From: Oscheius tipulae | Lineage: Eukaryota > Nematoda > Chromadorea > Rhabditida > Rhabditidae | Reading direction: 5' to 3' | DNA length: 64,000 nt | Assembly (NCBI GenBank): GCA_037178975.1 | Contig: JASJZH010000003.1 | Coordinates: forward strand, 3,472,001-3,536,000 | Shown here: piece after piece, positions 32,297 to 43,717 of the stretch | Numbering within the stretch: the first letter of the stretch is position 1 | Layout of the letters: every line of letters starts with the position of its first letter | Translations under genes and position numbers: made by a program | Notes under the pieces: model-generated | The model's input: only the letters and a program-made list of their open reading frames with translations | Database searches by the model: none | What the model was told of the DNA's origin: nothing

Positions 32297-35184
32297 TTAC
32301 TGATTGAGATATGTTCTGACCAAGAAGGCAATGTAGGCAATGACTCGAAGAATGAGAGTCATTGCGAGAAGAATCCCGATATCGAACCATTTGTTGGCTG
32401 GATTGAAGTCGATGTTCTCCAGGACTTCCATTCCTGTCGTTGGACAACTCGAGAAGGTTGAGGTCACATTCAGACAGCCTAAGTTCTCGTTCTGAAAGGT
32501 AGAAGAACAACTAACCATGGATGACATCAATGTTTTCCCACTCGTTAATTGCCAGAGCCTCGTAACCGTATTTGAAGTAGGAAAGAGCGGCGAGCCAATT
32601 GAAATAGGAAGGAATCGCGTCGAAGGTGATGAAGAAACCTCCAAAACTCATGATCGGGACCACGAAAATGGGAAGAAAGGTCATCGCGATCGCGACATCG
32701 GCAAAGATGGTGGCGACAGCGTAGGCTGAAAACTCTATAAAGTAGTTTGAACAAGAACCTACAGATTGAAATGGCCACATTGGTGATCATGATGGCAACG
32801 AGAGAGGAGAATAGGAACGGCAAGAAGGCCGGATACTGAATTAGAGGTCAGTCTACTTAACAAGGAAACTCTTACCAGACCAGACATCCAATAGACGATG
32901 AGGTTGTAGATGAACGGCAAGACTATGAACTGTGGCAGCTGAATTAAGATCAGTTTACTAAATAAGGAAGCTCTAACCTCTGCTAGATTCTTTGCTAGAA
33001 AGTAGGCACTCGTCCTGTAGACTCCATTCGCATTTTCTCTCAAAACTATGGGCATCTGAATAAGAGGTCAGTCTACAGAACATGACATCCTAACCTCTGC
33101 AGTGATCACGGGCACATTCGGGAACTGGAGCATAAAGTTAATGTTTCGGATGTGATTGAAGAGGATTCCGTTGATCGAGATTATGGTTTCGGGAGTGATC
33201 TGGGTGTTAAAGTAGACTGTTCCAGTAATCAGAGCTGTGATGACTATCTGGGCCAGACGAGTCTTCATTAGCATTGGATCTCGAATGACTGTCAGCCAAG
33301 CTCGCCAGAACAAAGCTGCAAACTGGGCCACGAAAGAGGCTGCATATCTGAACAAGATATGGAGATTGTCAATGATGCACCTACTCTTGACTGAAGAAAG
33401 ACTTGTTAGAGCTGACTGTACTCTCTGTCCGCCGTCTCTCCCCTACGTCCTGAAAAGTTCAGTTCAAAACACGTGTCCTTATCACCTTATTCGCCTTGCC
33501 AATTTCCATTATCGCTTTTCCATGATCACTTTTCAAGAAACCGTCGCGGATTCTCTAAAGGCTTATTATTCATCGAATTCTCGTCTGAACTCACCGCAAT
33601 GGTTTTGAGTGAAGTGGTCCTGTCCCGATCGATAACGGCCAAAGTTCTGATAAGATGGTCAGCTGGATTAAAGTATGGAGGGCACGGGTATCCCCATCTG
33701 TACTGTCCTTTTATCTAGCTTTGAGACTGACTTACTTAGCAAAATTGGGAGCAGCCTCACTAGCCGGTCCGAGATAAATGATTCTTCCACAGGCCATCAA
33801 ACAGACACTGGAAGATTGACAGTGGAAAAGAGAGACACGACTCACTTGTGAAAGAGACTGTAGACCTGACTGCTGGGTTGGTGAATCGTTATTACAATAG
33901 TCATTCCGCCTTCAGCCAACGAGCGCAAGGCAGAAACGACGTTCCCTGCCATGAACGCATCCAGACCTGAGGTCGGCTCATCGCAGAACAGGATTTTTGG
34001 GCAGGTTAGGATCTATATTTTTAGTAACAAGGAAAGAAACGAAATAAACCTCAGAAGCAAAGGCAAGCCGTTTTTTCTCGCCGCAAGAGAGCCCCTTGAC
34101 TCCCGGAATATTGATAACAGTATCCGAACAGTTCAACAGGCCCATCTGAACTGGTTTCTATTGTTCCATAGTCATCTCACCTGTTGGATGACCGTCTCAA
34201 CTCTGTGCTCTCGCTCAAACTTTGTATACTGATTTCCCATTCTGAGTTTGGCCATGAACTGAAGATGTTCTCTCACGGTCAGAGTCCCGACAAACATGTC
34301 GTGTTGCTGTACGAAGGCAGACACTTCGCGTAGCTTCCACTTGCTGACTCTCTGTCCATCCAGCATTACTGTTCCCTAAATTCAGGTATCTCTTCTTCCT
34401 ACTCGAAATACTCACTTGGACATCGAGATTGGCGAGATTCCTAGAAGTGAGGACATTCAGAAGAGTAGTTTTTCCGGCTCCGCTGGAAAGTTTAGTTAGA
34501 GACTGGACAAAAGAGAAAGAGACAAAGGAGGACACAGGAAGAGAAGGATTGTTTTATTGTACACGAGTTAAGGTCTACATTTGTCCTCCTCGAGTGATGA
34601 GCCTGGAGCTGCCAGGACTATTTTTCCGGAAGGTGGCTCCCTGTGACAGAGGTTCCCGATGAGAATTGGTATCTCGTTCTTCTTCTCTTTTCCCTCTCGA
34701 GTCGTCTCTTCTCGTTTCTGTCCTAGGCAATAGCAGACGCAGAGAGCCGAGGTGAGGGCTAACAGGACAAAGACGACGAGGACGATGACGAGCCACAACA
34801 TCGACTCACCTACTACCCATGATTGCCAATAATTTTCCAGATTCGGCTATTCCAGAAACTGAAGCGAATAAAAAGTGCCTATTATTTTGAGAGTGATTAC
34901 CATTGTGGAGAATTTCCTTGTACTTCTTCGGTTTGTTCGACTGTTTCAGACGGTCTTTTAACGACGAAGCCCGGATCTCTGGTCCGGTGACATTTATCGA
35001 CGACCAGTACAGATTGCAGCTAGAAAACACTCTTTTTGTAATTCCCATTTGAAATTGTACTGCTCAAGAAGGGCACAGATCCACAAAAATAGACTCACCC
35101 TTCGGGAACATGGCCGAGTTCAGCCTTCGGACTGTCCAAAATGGACGATGGCTCGATGAGCGGAACGTTTTCTGGATCGATCAT
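32297..35184 (-). CDS. ABC transporter, subfamily G (White-type half transporter)
   Basis: Membrane half-transporter that would dimerise. N-terminal nucleotide-binding domain: Walker A spliced as [15 protein letters not shown] (exon ending 34810, next starting 34482); [15 protein letters not shown]; signature LSCGEKKR; Walker [16 protein letters not shown]-loop [11 protein letters not shown]. Then a linker and six transmembrane segments between 33360 and 32297: [56 protein letters not shown] and a C-terminal helix ending VRTYLNQ. The CPTTGMEVL loop before the last helix is typical. About 14 exons; starts at ATG 35184 after which exon 1 ends at 35099. Signature has Cys where LSGGE is usual. 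Substrate unknown (lipid or pigment-like in relatives). Confidence 0.9.
32836..33095 (-). repeat. Three related introns in the ABCG gene
   Basis: Introns at 32836-32874, 32939-32977 and 33058-33096 (ends within a base or two) share sequence: all begin GT(A/T)AG and end AATTCAG or TATTCAG, with a common core around AGTAGACTGACCTCT in two and AGTAAACTGATCTT in the third. The exons between them are not similar. Confidence 0.75.
34568..34801 (-). CDS. Possible nested membrane microprotein inside an ABCG intron
   Basis: 77-codon single-exon frame lying wholly inside the 327-nt intron 34483-34809 of the ABC transporter, same strand. ATG is 8 nt from the host's 5' splice site. Product: N-terminal hydrophobic helix ([20 protein letters not shown]) followed by [10 protein letters not shown] and a basic/acidic tail. 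AATAAA lies about 10 nt past the stop (34553-34558). Either a nested gene, a product of an alternative intron-retained transcript, or chance. Confidence 0.4.
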   Translation of the reverse strand: MLWLVIVLVVFVLLALTSALCVCYCLGQKREETTREGKEKKNEIPILIGNLCHREPPSGKIVLAAPGSSLEEDKCRP

Positions 35185-35425
35185 ACCAGAAGTGGCTATC
35201 GAAAAATGGTAGCCGTGCTAGAGTGCGTTATCGTAACGAGGAAGGCGGCGTTCAATTGATTACGAGGTCTAGATAAGGAAAAGGAAAGGAAAATACACAT
35301 CTTTATTGGAGAAAGATACCGGTCAGAACTGTGGTATGTGGCCATTGACGGAAGGTTGATTCGGGAGGAGAGCCAAAGTGTGCTTGCCCTAAAAACTCAG
35401 AACGTTTCGTGGTAACGGGACGAGG

Positions 35426-36042
35426 TTAGATCTGGACAAGGTTTCCGTCAGTTGGTGGTTGCGCCAGATGGATAGTATATTTGCCCTACAGACTACGGGT
35501 CAAACAGAGAACATGGGGAAGAAGAGAACTCACCTTGGCACAGATCTTGTTGTCACTCTGTCTCCTGAACTCGCATTCCGTAAAGGCAATACTCCTACCG
35601 ATCTGAAATATTTCTAATTTGAAGGAAAAAAGCCTCACTTTCAAAACAGTCGCTTCGATAGTGAGCGTGTCGCCGATTTTGGCTGGGAGGAGATAGCTGA
35701 CGGCCAATTCGACGGAGGCCATTCCCACGGATTTTACAGTGACTCCGACAGCTCTGGCAGTGATTCTAAAAATAGGTTGTTTATCCGAGAAAAAAAAAGA
35801 AACACCCACATGTCACACAAGCTGGCCGTGAATCCGCCGTGAAGCGTTCCCTTCGAGTTAAGATGCTCCGGCTCCAGTTTCAACTCACAGACGATCTTGT
35901 TCTTGTTGGCCGAGATGGGACGGACCTTGGCTCCGACACGATTAAAGTCTTCAAGCTTGGACAGACTGGCAAAGGCCTGAATGACGTCCTCGAGATCCGA
36001 ATCGCAGTTGTTCGTGGATGGACTGTCCGGCGAAGGAGCCAT
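35426..36042 (-). CDS. Acyl-CoA thioesterase 13 / THEM2-like hotdog protein
   Basis: Hydrolyses acyl-CoA esters. Exons 36042-35810, 35765-35639, 35602-35534, 35485-35426; 162 residues, phases consistent. Hotdog-fold motifs: GTLHGGFTASLCDM with the HGG helix start, VELAVSYLLPAKIGDTLTIE, then IAFTECEFRR and a terminal GKYTIHL. Homologues are mitochondrial or cytosolic tetramers. The ATG at 36042 is the first in frame; codons upstream are open but lack ATG. In the last intron the first AG (GTAG) is skipped for the next (CTGTAG), which restores the conserved GKYT ending. Confidence 0.85.
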
Positions 36043-36982
36043 TACTGAATGAGTTCGTGAGGAAAGCGAGTCGATAGAGAATGAACGTATACTTGTCAAG
36101 CCTGTTTGTCAATGAAACCGAAGGTGGGAACAACAGAAAGAGTATAAGTTCCAAAAAATATTTGGAATAGAGCCGTCAAAACAGATTCCGAGTCTGAGTC
36201 TCCGCAGAACCGTTTAGAACAGGATCCTCATGTCCAAAACAGCAGAGAACTGTTGAAAATCGGATTGGGGGAACTGGACGAGAATAGATGCTCGAATTTT
36301 CAAAATAAGCCATGGAAGAAAGAGAATTGGGCTAATTATCCGTAGAGCGACAAACTCTTTTCGGGAATATGAGACCAAAAAGATTGGGGGATTGGAGGGG
36401 AGAAGGGATGAGAGTAACGCCAGTCAGTTGACTCTTGGATGCTCTCTCTCTCTCTCTCTTTCACACAAATTGCGTTCTGACCGAAAAAGATGAGGAGGTG
36501 GATGACATGGATGGTTAAAGGACTGTCAGGCGCAGCTGGTCAAGGACTATCGCTCTAGAGAACACTCGCCAGCTGGTCAGAAAAAAAGTTCCGTTCTTAC
36601 TGAGAGGACAAATGAAGAGAGACAGAATCTTGTCTGGAGCCTCTTTGATAATGGGAACAGAAAACACTGCTGAGATTTGGCAAGTGAGTGATAAGAACTC
36701 TTGGACCGGAAACAGAAAGACTTTGTCTCTCGAGAGTACAAACAGTATAAGTCATTGGATAGGGGGGAGTCTGATGACAGACGGATTTGCATCTTTGAAG
36801 AGGTCTGTCCCAGGCCCTGTTATGGCTCTTCGACCCTATAAAAGGCTCTGTTTGGGCCAGTCAATCAACACAATTGTTTTACAACATTTTCAGGTAAGGC
36901 CCATCTGGAACAAAGACTGGCTGTTTGTCCACAAACAGAGAACCTCTGATTCATATTCAATAGGACAACTCCCGTTTTAGAA
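36043..36982. other. Intergenic / divergent promoters
   Basis: No gene seen. Contains a (CT)n tract at 36442-36459 and, just before 36983, TTTTAG, a likely trans-splice acceptor for the transporter downstream. Confidence 0.5.
36442..36459. repeat. (CT)n microsatellite
   Basis: Nine CT units in the region between two divergent genes. Confidence 0.9.
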
Positions 36983-38742
36983 ATGACCGTCGACAAGTCT
37001 AGAACTGTGAGACCCTCTATCGCGTCTGTTCTCACCTTGTGAGTAATACTTTCAACGTTTCTTATATTAGACTTTAGGGAAGATGAAGTACATGAAAAGT
37101 GTCGCCATGCAACTCCGTGGAAGTCGATTTGGATTTGCATCATCCTCCAATTCGTCATTGGAATTCAGATCAGTATATACTACATGAGTCTTTGGCCTTA
37201 CCTCTCGGGAATGGACACTGGAGCATCCATGCACTTTGTTGGATGGGTCGTTGCCTCGGCCTCGATCGGATGTTCGGTCGCGAATCCGCTCTTCGGATGG
37301 TGGAATGAGAAGCTACTCGAGAAGGGCGGACAGTCTGTTGTCAAGCCGACCATCGTCGGTTTCGTCATCTCCGCTGTTGGTTAGTATTTTGTTCTTGTTC
37401 CAAATACAAAAACCCATTTAGGTCAGTTGTTGTACGGACTTCTTCCTCTCATCGGTAATGTTAAATGGTTCATGATCGGATCCAGACTCATCACCGGTTT
37501 CGGAACTGGTTGTATGGCAGTTCTTCGTACTTACATCGCCACTGCTTGTCTCCCTCAAGATCGACTGTCTGCCATCTCCTACGGGACAGGAGGATGGGTC
37601 TTGGGATTGTCAGCTGGTCCAGCTATTCAGGTTGAACACTTCACTCTTCTAAATTTCCCTCTTCCAGGCCATTTTTACCCCGATCGGACACGGCTGGCAC
37701 CTGAACCAGATTGTTTTGAACATGTACACTCTGCCCGCCTTCTTTATGGTAATCATCCTGCTTCTGTCCTGTGTTTTTGTGGCGATATGTTTGAAGGAGG
37801 AGTACGCTGGCATAATAGATAGCGCAGAGCAGGACGGTCAGTTCCCTATAATCCAATACAACCAAGACTTTTTAGCAAACAAAGTGATCATTCCAAAATT
37901 CGATGCTCCACCTGCTATGATTTGTGTCTGGCTTTGGGCTGTCTCCTGTATGATCTCGACCAACATCGAAGTGTAAGTTTTCTGATTGCAAAAAAAACAC
38001 TAAAATACAGTATCTCAACACCCCTCTCCACAGCTTTGTACGGTTGGAATGACTCGACTTCCATCCTCCTCAATGGAATCATCGAATCAGTTACTTGTAT
38101 CGTTTCCGTCTTCATCAACTTCATTATCGGATACACACGGATCGGGCAGATGTGAGTCGAGCTTAGTTTCAAAAGAAGAATCATTTCAGTGACAAGAGGA
38201 AGCAGATCATCTTCGGTCTGAGCATCTTCCTCCTCTACCATGTTCTCAACTTTCCCTGGCCCTTCTACCCCGGTCCTCTTTCCTACATTCCTGTCGGATT
38301 CACATCTCAGGAGATTGGCGGCTGTGAACGAGACTTCACCTGGTGTGAATCGACACCTCGAATTCCTCTATTCATCTATCTCTTCTCCTTCATCGTTCTC
38401 TTCGGAATGGCCTTCCCCTTTGTCGGATCGCCTTCTGCCTCTCTCTACACTGAAATCCTCGGCCCTCGCCCTCAGGGAATGCTTCAGGGCATGTACTCTT
38501 TCGGTGGCAGTATGAGTCAGTTCATCGCTCCTATCTTTGCCACGTAAGTCCTTATTATCAAGTTTACTACTGGATTCAGATTCCTATTCCAACACACGGG
38601 GTATTTGTGGGTCATCGTCACACAGATTGCCACTTTGACCATAGCTCTCGTACTGATGCTTGTCTACTACAAGCGCCTGATTCCACTCGAACTCAAGTCA
38701 ACTTCGAAAAAGCTCCAAGCCAAGATGTTGCACTCTAAGTGA
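36983..38742 (+). CDS. MFSD8/CLN7-like lysosomal MFS transporter (copy 1)
   Basis: Twelve-helix carrier; the vertebrate relative is a lysosomal chloride channel/transporter mutated in Batten disease. Exons 36983-37038, 37078-37379, 37422-37630, 37668-37836, 37876-37972, 38011-38151, 38190-38543, 38580-38742; 496 residues. Signposts: SIYYMSLWPYLSGMD in TM1, ITGFGTGCMAVLRTYI, SAISYGTGGWVLGL, the charged IGYTRIGQ-DKRKQIIFG loop, a lumenal loop with two cysteines, FVGSPSASLYTEILGPRPQG and MYSFGGSMSQF. N-terminus is cytosolic and short, with no obvious dileucine. Introns 37-46 nt. A second copy lies 1.6 kb downstream. Confidence 0.9.
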
Positions 38743-38800
38743 TTTTGTAATACTCACGATCTCAGCAAAATAAACAATTGAGAAAAGTTGTTATTGAGTT

Positions 38801-40180
38801 TTGCAGACGCGAAGATCTTCAGAAACATCGCAAGAGTCTGAAGGTCACAATGGAGGTACTCCACTACTTTTCAGAAGAAAAAAAGTCAAAGATCAAGGAG
38901 AAGAAAGAAGAAAAATAAGAGTAAGGTCACGAAGAACAAGAAGGGAGCAAAGGAGGCTCTTCTTCGAGCTCTTCTGGCCCTTCCATTCAGAGCAAGACCA
39001 TCTTTCCGATTTAGGTGGTTCTTCCCGTCTCGAAGGAGGGACAGAAGATGCCCGGAACAGTTTCATCCAGACACTTATCTTTGGCGTCTTGTGGCCGATG
39101 ATCGCGGAGACCTCGAATTCGCAGAGACTCTGTCCAAAACACCGACAAACTGTCTCGACAAGCACCTCTGCGATCACGCCGAATTAGCCAATGGAGATGA
39201 ATTTCTGTTTGAGGGACCTAATGGAGCAGTACGTAAATCAGAGCAGTATGTTCTTATTTTTAACCCACCAAATCATTTTTTAGAGTACAACGAGGACAGA
39301 TACTTTGCTCTCTTCTTGGTCACTCGAAGTCTCTGGAAGGCTGGTCGCCAACTGGAGGACAATGTCATCTACATAATGAAGACCCAGTTGAGAAAGAACA
39401 GTACTCGCTGTCCACGTCTGATCAAACGAGAGTTCATGATCTTGAAGACGATCCAGTCGAAAAAGAAGAAGTTTGCTCCGACACTTGTGGGCACTGGGAA
39501 AGTGTGACATGCTCTATCTTATAATGAGACTGTTGGACATGAATCTAGAGAAGTTTCGTCAAAACAGAGGGCCTTTCTCCCTTCCAACAGCTCTGTTCGT
39601 GGTCCGAGAAGTTCTCACGGGGCTGAACTACACGATATGAACTACATTTACAGCGACTGCAAGCCGACTAACATTGCCTGTGGTGTAGGAAAAGAGTCGG
39701 CCAAAGTCTTCTTGGACAAGATCATCAGGTAACCAATGTAGACACTACCAATGCAAAGAGGCTTTTAGGATAGGAGTACCAGACGGATACACCCCTCCCT
39801 ATTGGAATATCGACTATCACAAGAAACACAAGGTCTCCAAAAAGACTGATCTCGGACAGTGGTTATACACGACCATCGATCTGGCTCAGACGGGATGTCT
39901 TCCTTGGAAGAACTTTATGAAACTGAAGGATGTTTTGGTTACCAAAGAACAGTTCTGGAAGAAGGAGGACTTAAAGTGGTCTTAATAAGCCCATCCTGGT
40001 CATTTTAGGGGATATGATCTCAAAGAACGAGACCAAGAGCCATCAAAAGATAATAGACCTTTTGACCAAGGCCTTAGACTATGGATGGAGCCAAGTTCGT
40101 CCCAGACTGACTAAAGTGTTCACACTGATGTATATGTATTTATCTTACTCTCGAACCTATGAGCAACTATCAGTATAATC
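38801..40180 (+). pseudogene. Broken CK1/TTBK-like kinase
   Basis: A kinase-like frame in pieces. N-terminal basic extension, then an N-lobe with VIYIMKTQLRKNS (probable catalytic lysine) and IKREFMILKTIQS ... FAPTLVGTGK. An extra base near 39502 breaks the frame; resumed as DMLYLIMRLLDMNLEKFR ... REVLTGLNY. A missing base near 39634 breaks it again; resumed as MNYIYSDCKPTNIACG, i.e. the HRD motif is SDC. Where DFG should be the sequence is FLDKIIR, and the GTxRY segment is absent before LGQWLYTTIDLAQTGCLPW. Two frameshifts plus lost catalytic motifs mean a dead gene, unless the shifts are assembly errors in a pseudokinase. Limits are approximate. Confidence 0.7.
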
Positions 40181-40362
40181 GGTACACAGGGCAGGTCATT
40201 CTTGACCTCAGTTATTCCGAAACACAATCTATCCAGCGCACCCCTTCCTCGTGTGGGAGAGCATAAAAACTAGGGGCAGTCGAAAATGCAAATGTGTTCG
40301 GTCAATCCCCGATTGATTCCATATAAGTCGGAGTAGGAAGACCATTATCACTTCTGCTGACA

Positions 40363-42173
40363 ATGGTCGTTCAGTCTCCCTCTTTAGGGTACTTTTTCCC
40401 TCTTTTTTTTCATAGAAAAATTTAGTCTGAAGACAGTCCTTGACGAGAGATCAACCCAATGGAACAGCATCTATATCTGTGTATTCATGCAATTCATAGT
40501 CGGGATACAGGTTCGGATTTTTATTCTTAGTGAATTTCCTGTTTAGATCAGTATCTACTTCATGTCCATGTGGCCTTTCTTAAGCGGGGTAGGTTATCTT
40601 TCGTCTTCTCCCAACAACTCTCTCTGTACAGCTCGACTCTTCCACTTCTCTCAACTTTCTCGGCTGGGTGATTGCCTCGTGTAGTTTCGGCTGTTCCATA
40701 GCTAATCCACTATTCGGATACTGGAATCAGAAGACAATGTCCGTAAAACAACCGACTATCTGTGGCTTCCTGCTCTCCGCATTAGGTAAGAGTAAAAGGA
40801 ACAAGAGTATTAGAGCCTAGGACAATTATTCTACGCCATGCTTCCAATCTTTCCCTCGGACCAAATCAAGTGGCTTATGATGGCTGCTCGGCTGATCACA
40901 GGTTTCGGAACTGGTAGGTGTTGATATCTCGTGAGAGAGAATTAGTATTACAGGTTCCATTGCCGTGCTCCGAGCCTACATCGCTACAGCGGCGATTCCG
41001 GCTGATCGCCTTAAAGCCATCTCTTATGGAACTGGAGGATGGGTTTTGGGAATTTCCTTTGGACCAGCTCTGCAGGTTTACCTCTCTCATTTAAAAAGCA
41101 AAAGAGGGTTTAGGCAATGTTCACTCCAGTCGGGAAAGGCTGGACTGTAGGAGCTCTCGTTCTCAATATGTACACTTTACCCGCCTTTGTGATGGTTGTC
41201 ATTACAGTCCTCTCCTGCCCCGTAATGTGGTTCTTCTTGAGCGAGGAATACGCGGGAGTCATTGACAAGAAAGAACAAGAGAGTGAGACTCTTCTTTTCT
41301 TACACAAATTAGGTATTCAGCCAGCAACGTGACTATTCCGAAATTCAAGCTAGGACCCGCATTTATTTGTATCTGGAACTGGGTCTGTTCTTCGATGGTT
41401 GCCACGAACATTGAAGTGTAGGGACTCTTCTCAAGAGCTCCATTAAACTTAAATTTTAGAATGTCGACCCCGTTGTCGACTGTGATGTTCGGCTGGAACG
41501 ACTCGACATCGGTTCTCTATAATGGACTCATGCAGTGCATCTCCTGTCTTATCTCCGTCTTCAACTACTACGTTATCGGCTCGACACGCATCGGGAAAAT
41601 GTACTCACTTTCATGAACAGAACATAATGTTATTTTAGAGATACCCGTAAGCAAATCATTTTCGGACTCTTTGTCTTCATCATCTACCATCTACTGACCT
41701 TTCCTTGGCCCTTTTACAGTGGCTCTTTAAGCTATGTTCCTGAAGGGAACAGCACGGCCGAAATCGGAGGCTGTCACAGATCGTATGGCTGGTGCGAGAG
41801 CACAGCTCCAATCCCTCTTTATCTCTACGTTTTCTGTTTCGTCGTACTTCAAGGGTTCGCCTTCCCATTTGTCGGATCTCCCTCTGCCACACTCTATTCG
41901 GAGATTCTCGGAGTGAGTCACATTCCCATCATATTCGAATAAGAGCTTCAGCCAAGACCCCAAGGTCTGATGCAGGGAATGTACTCGTTTGGAGGGTCCT
42001 TTGTGCAGTTTGTGGCTCCAATCATGGCTAGCTACATTTTTGAGCAGAGTGGCTACCAACTAGTCTACGTCATTCAAATAGGAGCACTTTCCCTCGCTGT
42101 CCTTCTCATGATCTTCTTCTACAAGCAACTCGTCCCGCTACAGTTGAAACGAACGGAGGATACTTCCGCCTAG
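40363..42173 (+). CDS. MFSD8/CLN7-like MFS transporter (copy 2)
   Basis: Paralogue of the gene ending at 38742. First exon 40363-40388, second starting 40426, last exon ending at TAG 42171-42173. Same landmarks: SIYFMSMWPFLSGLD, LITGFGTGSIAVLRAYIATA, LKAISYGTGGWVLGI, STRIGKIDTRKQIIFGLFVF, FVGSPSATLYSEILGPRPQG, MYSFGGSFVQFVAPI. The lumenal loop carries an N-glycosylation site (NSTAE) not in copy 1. Intron positions largely match copy 1, with extra introns after FIVGIQ and LITGFGTG, so the duplication is old enough for intron gain or loss. Head-to-tail with copy 1, with the broken kinase between. Confidence 0.9.
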
Positions 42174-42370
42174 TTTGATCAGTTGTTGTTTTTACTGACG
42201 GGTAAATTATTCTCTGCTGTTGCTTATGGAAACGGGATGTTCCGGGGTGGAAGAGGTGGGAGCTGTTGACTATGGAAGAGTTCGATCAAGAGTCAAGATG
42301 ATACAAAAAGCAAATCGCTCGTGTAATAACTTGAACATTGCAAAAAACTAGAATTGCGAGCAATTAACAA

Positions 42371-43717
42371 ATGAAGGCAGTCCTACTCATGCAGCCGTAC
42401 AAGAAGGACTCTTCCGACTCGAAAGTAGTCTCTACTGTTCGGCCGTCGACTGTCAGGAAGAAATCGATCTCGCCTCCCAAGAACCAATCTAACTTGACAG
42501 GAACCAACTCCGATGAGAAAGAAAATCGCTCCCAGCTGCCAACTTGTATCCAAGCCACTTCGAACGAAGCCCTGACAGTCAAGAAATATGAGAGCAAGGC
42601 CAGTTTCGGTAGGTCTCCGTGTCCTGTCACTATTTTACGCCACTTCAGACCATTCGACGGAGGATAAATCGGCAGAGGATGCGGCGAAGCGTCGTACGAA
42701 GATCAGTGCTGCTGTTAGATCGATTCCGGACATACCCAAGACCTTCTTCAGCGTCGTCGAAGTGCCATACAAGCTATCAGCAAAGGACAAGGAGCCGGAA
42801 GTTCTGCTCTCGAGCTCGATGGTCGTTCGCTGCTTCACCAACAAAAACAGCTGTCTCTTCCCGTATCTCCTCGTCGGAGACCAGATTCTTGAAGTCAACG
42901 GACATCCAGTAATGTCGATAGAGGAATTCGTCATCTCGGTCTTCCTGCAGTCAAAGGGGACGATTCGACTGATCCGACCATGGAACAACACGCACTGTGG
43001 CGATCGTCTTCCTACCAAACGTAGCCGAGAAACCTCGTATCTAATTGTCGACTTCTACAAATTGCCGGACATGATGAACGGATTCGAAATCGCGAGGCTG
43101 GACAAACGTCCGGAAGTGACCTCGATTACGACAGGACAACGAGGACCACACGCCTTTCTGGTCAAAGACCGTATCCTCGATATCGACTCCACTCCGGTAT
43201 CCTTACTCGCTTTCTTTTCAATGAGTTGATTCAGGTACATCAGTTCCCCACGACTCAGGATCTTCGCCGTCGATTTACCCGGACGCTCACCAAACGCCAC
43301 GTCTGCTCGTTTTTGGTAGAAAGAGCTTTGGGTCTCCGAAGCAGTCCCAACACGAGTCTGGCCGCGATGAGAGCTCTCAGTTCTCAGCCAATCGAGATGG
43401 GAGACGACGCCTGCGAGATTGGAGCTCGAGAGGCGACACGGATTAAAACGATGGCTGATCGCTACTACATTCGACCAATCCTCAAAGGAGAGACCAGCAA
43501 TAACACGACAGCTACAAACACAAAGTCGGATGAAGAGCCGTTCGGAGGAGTGAAGAAAATGCGTCGTGGGAGGAAGAAGAATCGAAAGACGGTGAGCATC
43601 GAGGGCAGACATACCTACAGGGTGCCTTCGGATGTGCGGTCTGATTTGAAGTTACAGAAGGTGACTGCCAAAAGTGGCATAATCGGCTTCGTTCGCAACT
43701 ACTTGTCCCGAAACTAG
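42371..43717 (+). CDS. PDZ-domain protein
   Basis: Exons 42371-42608, 42649-43196, 43235-43717; 423 residues; introns 40 and 38 nt. After a polar N-terminal 90 residues, a PDZ-like domain runs from about FFSVVEVPYKLS to LVGDQILEVNGHPVMSIEEF ... SKGTIRLI. A second, degenerate one follows (YLIVDFYKLPDM ... FLVKDRILDIDSTPV). The C-terminal 160 residues are basic (KKMRRGRKKNRKTVS). Nematodes have a family of such two-PDZ proteins without clear vertebrate counterparts; the binding partner is unknown. Confidence 0.8.

Noticed and set aside
32118..32510. 130-codon minus frame at the end of the ABCG gene
   Set aside because: Overlaps the true last exons in another frame; the frame ending VRTYLNQ continues the conserved final helix.
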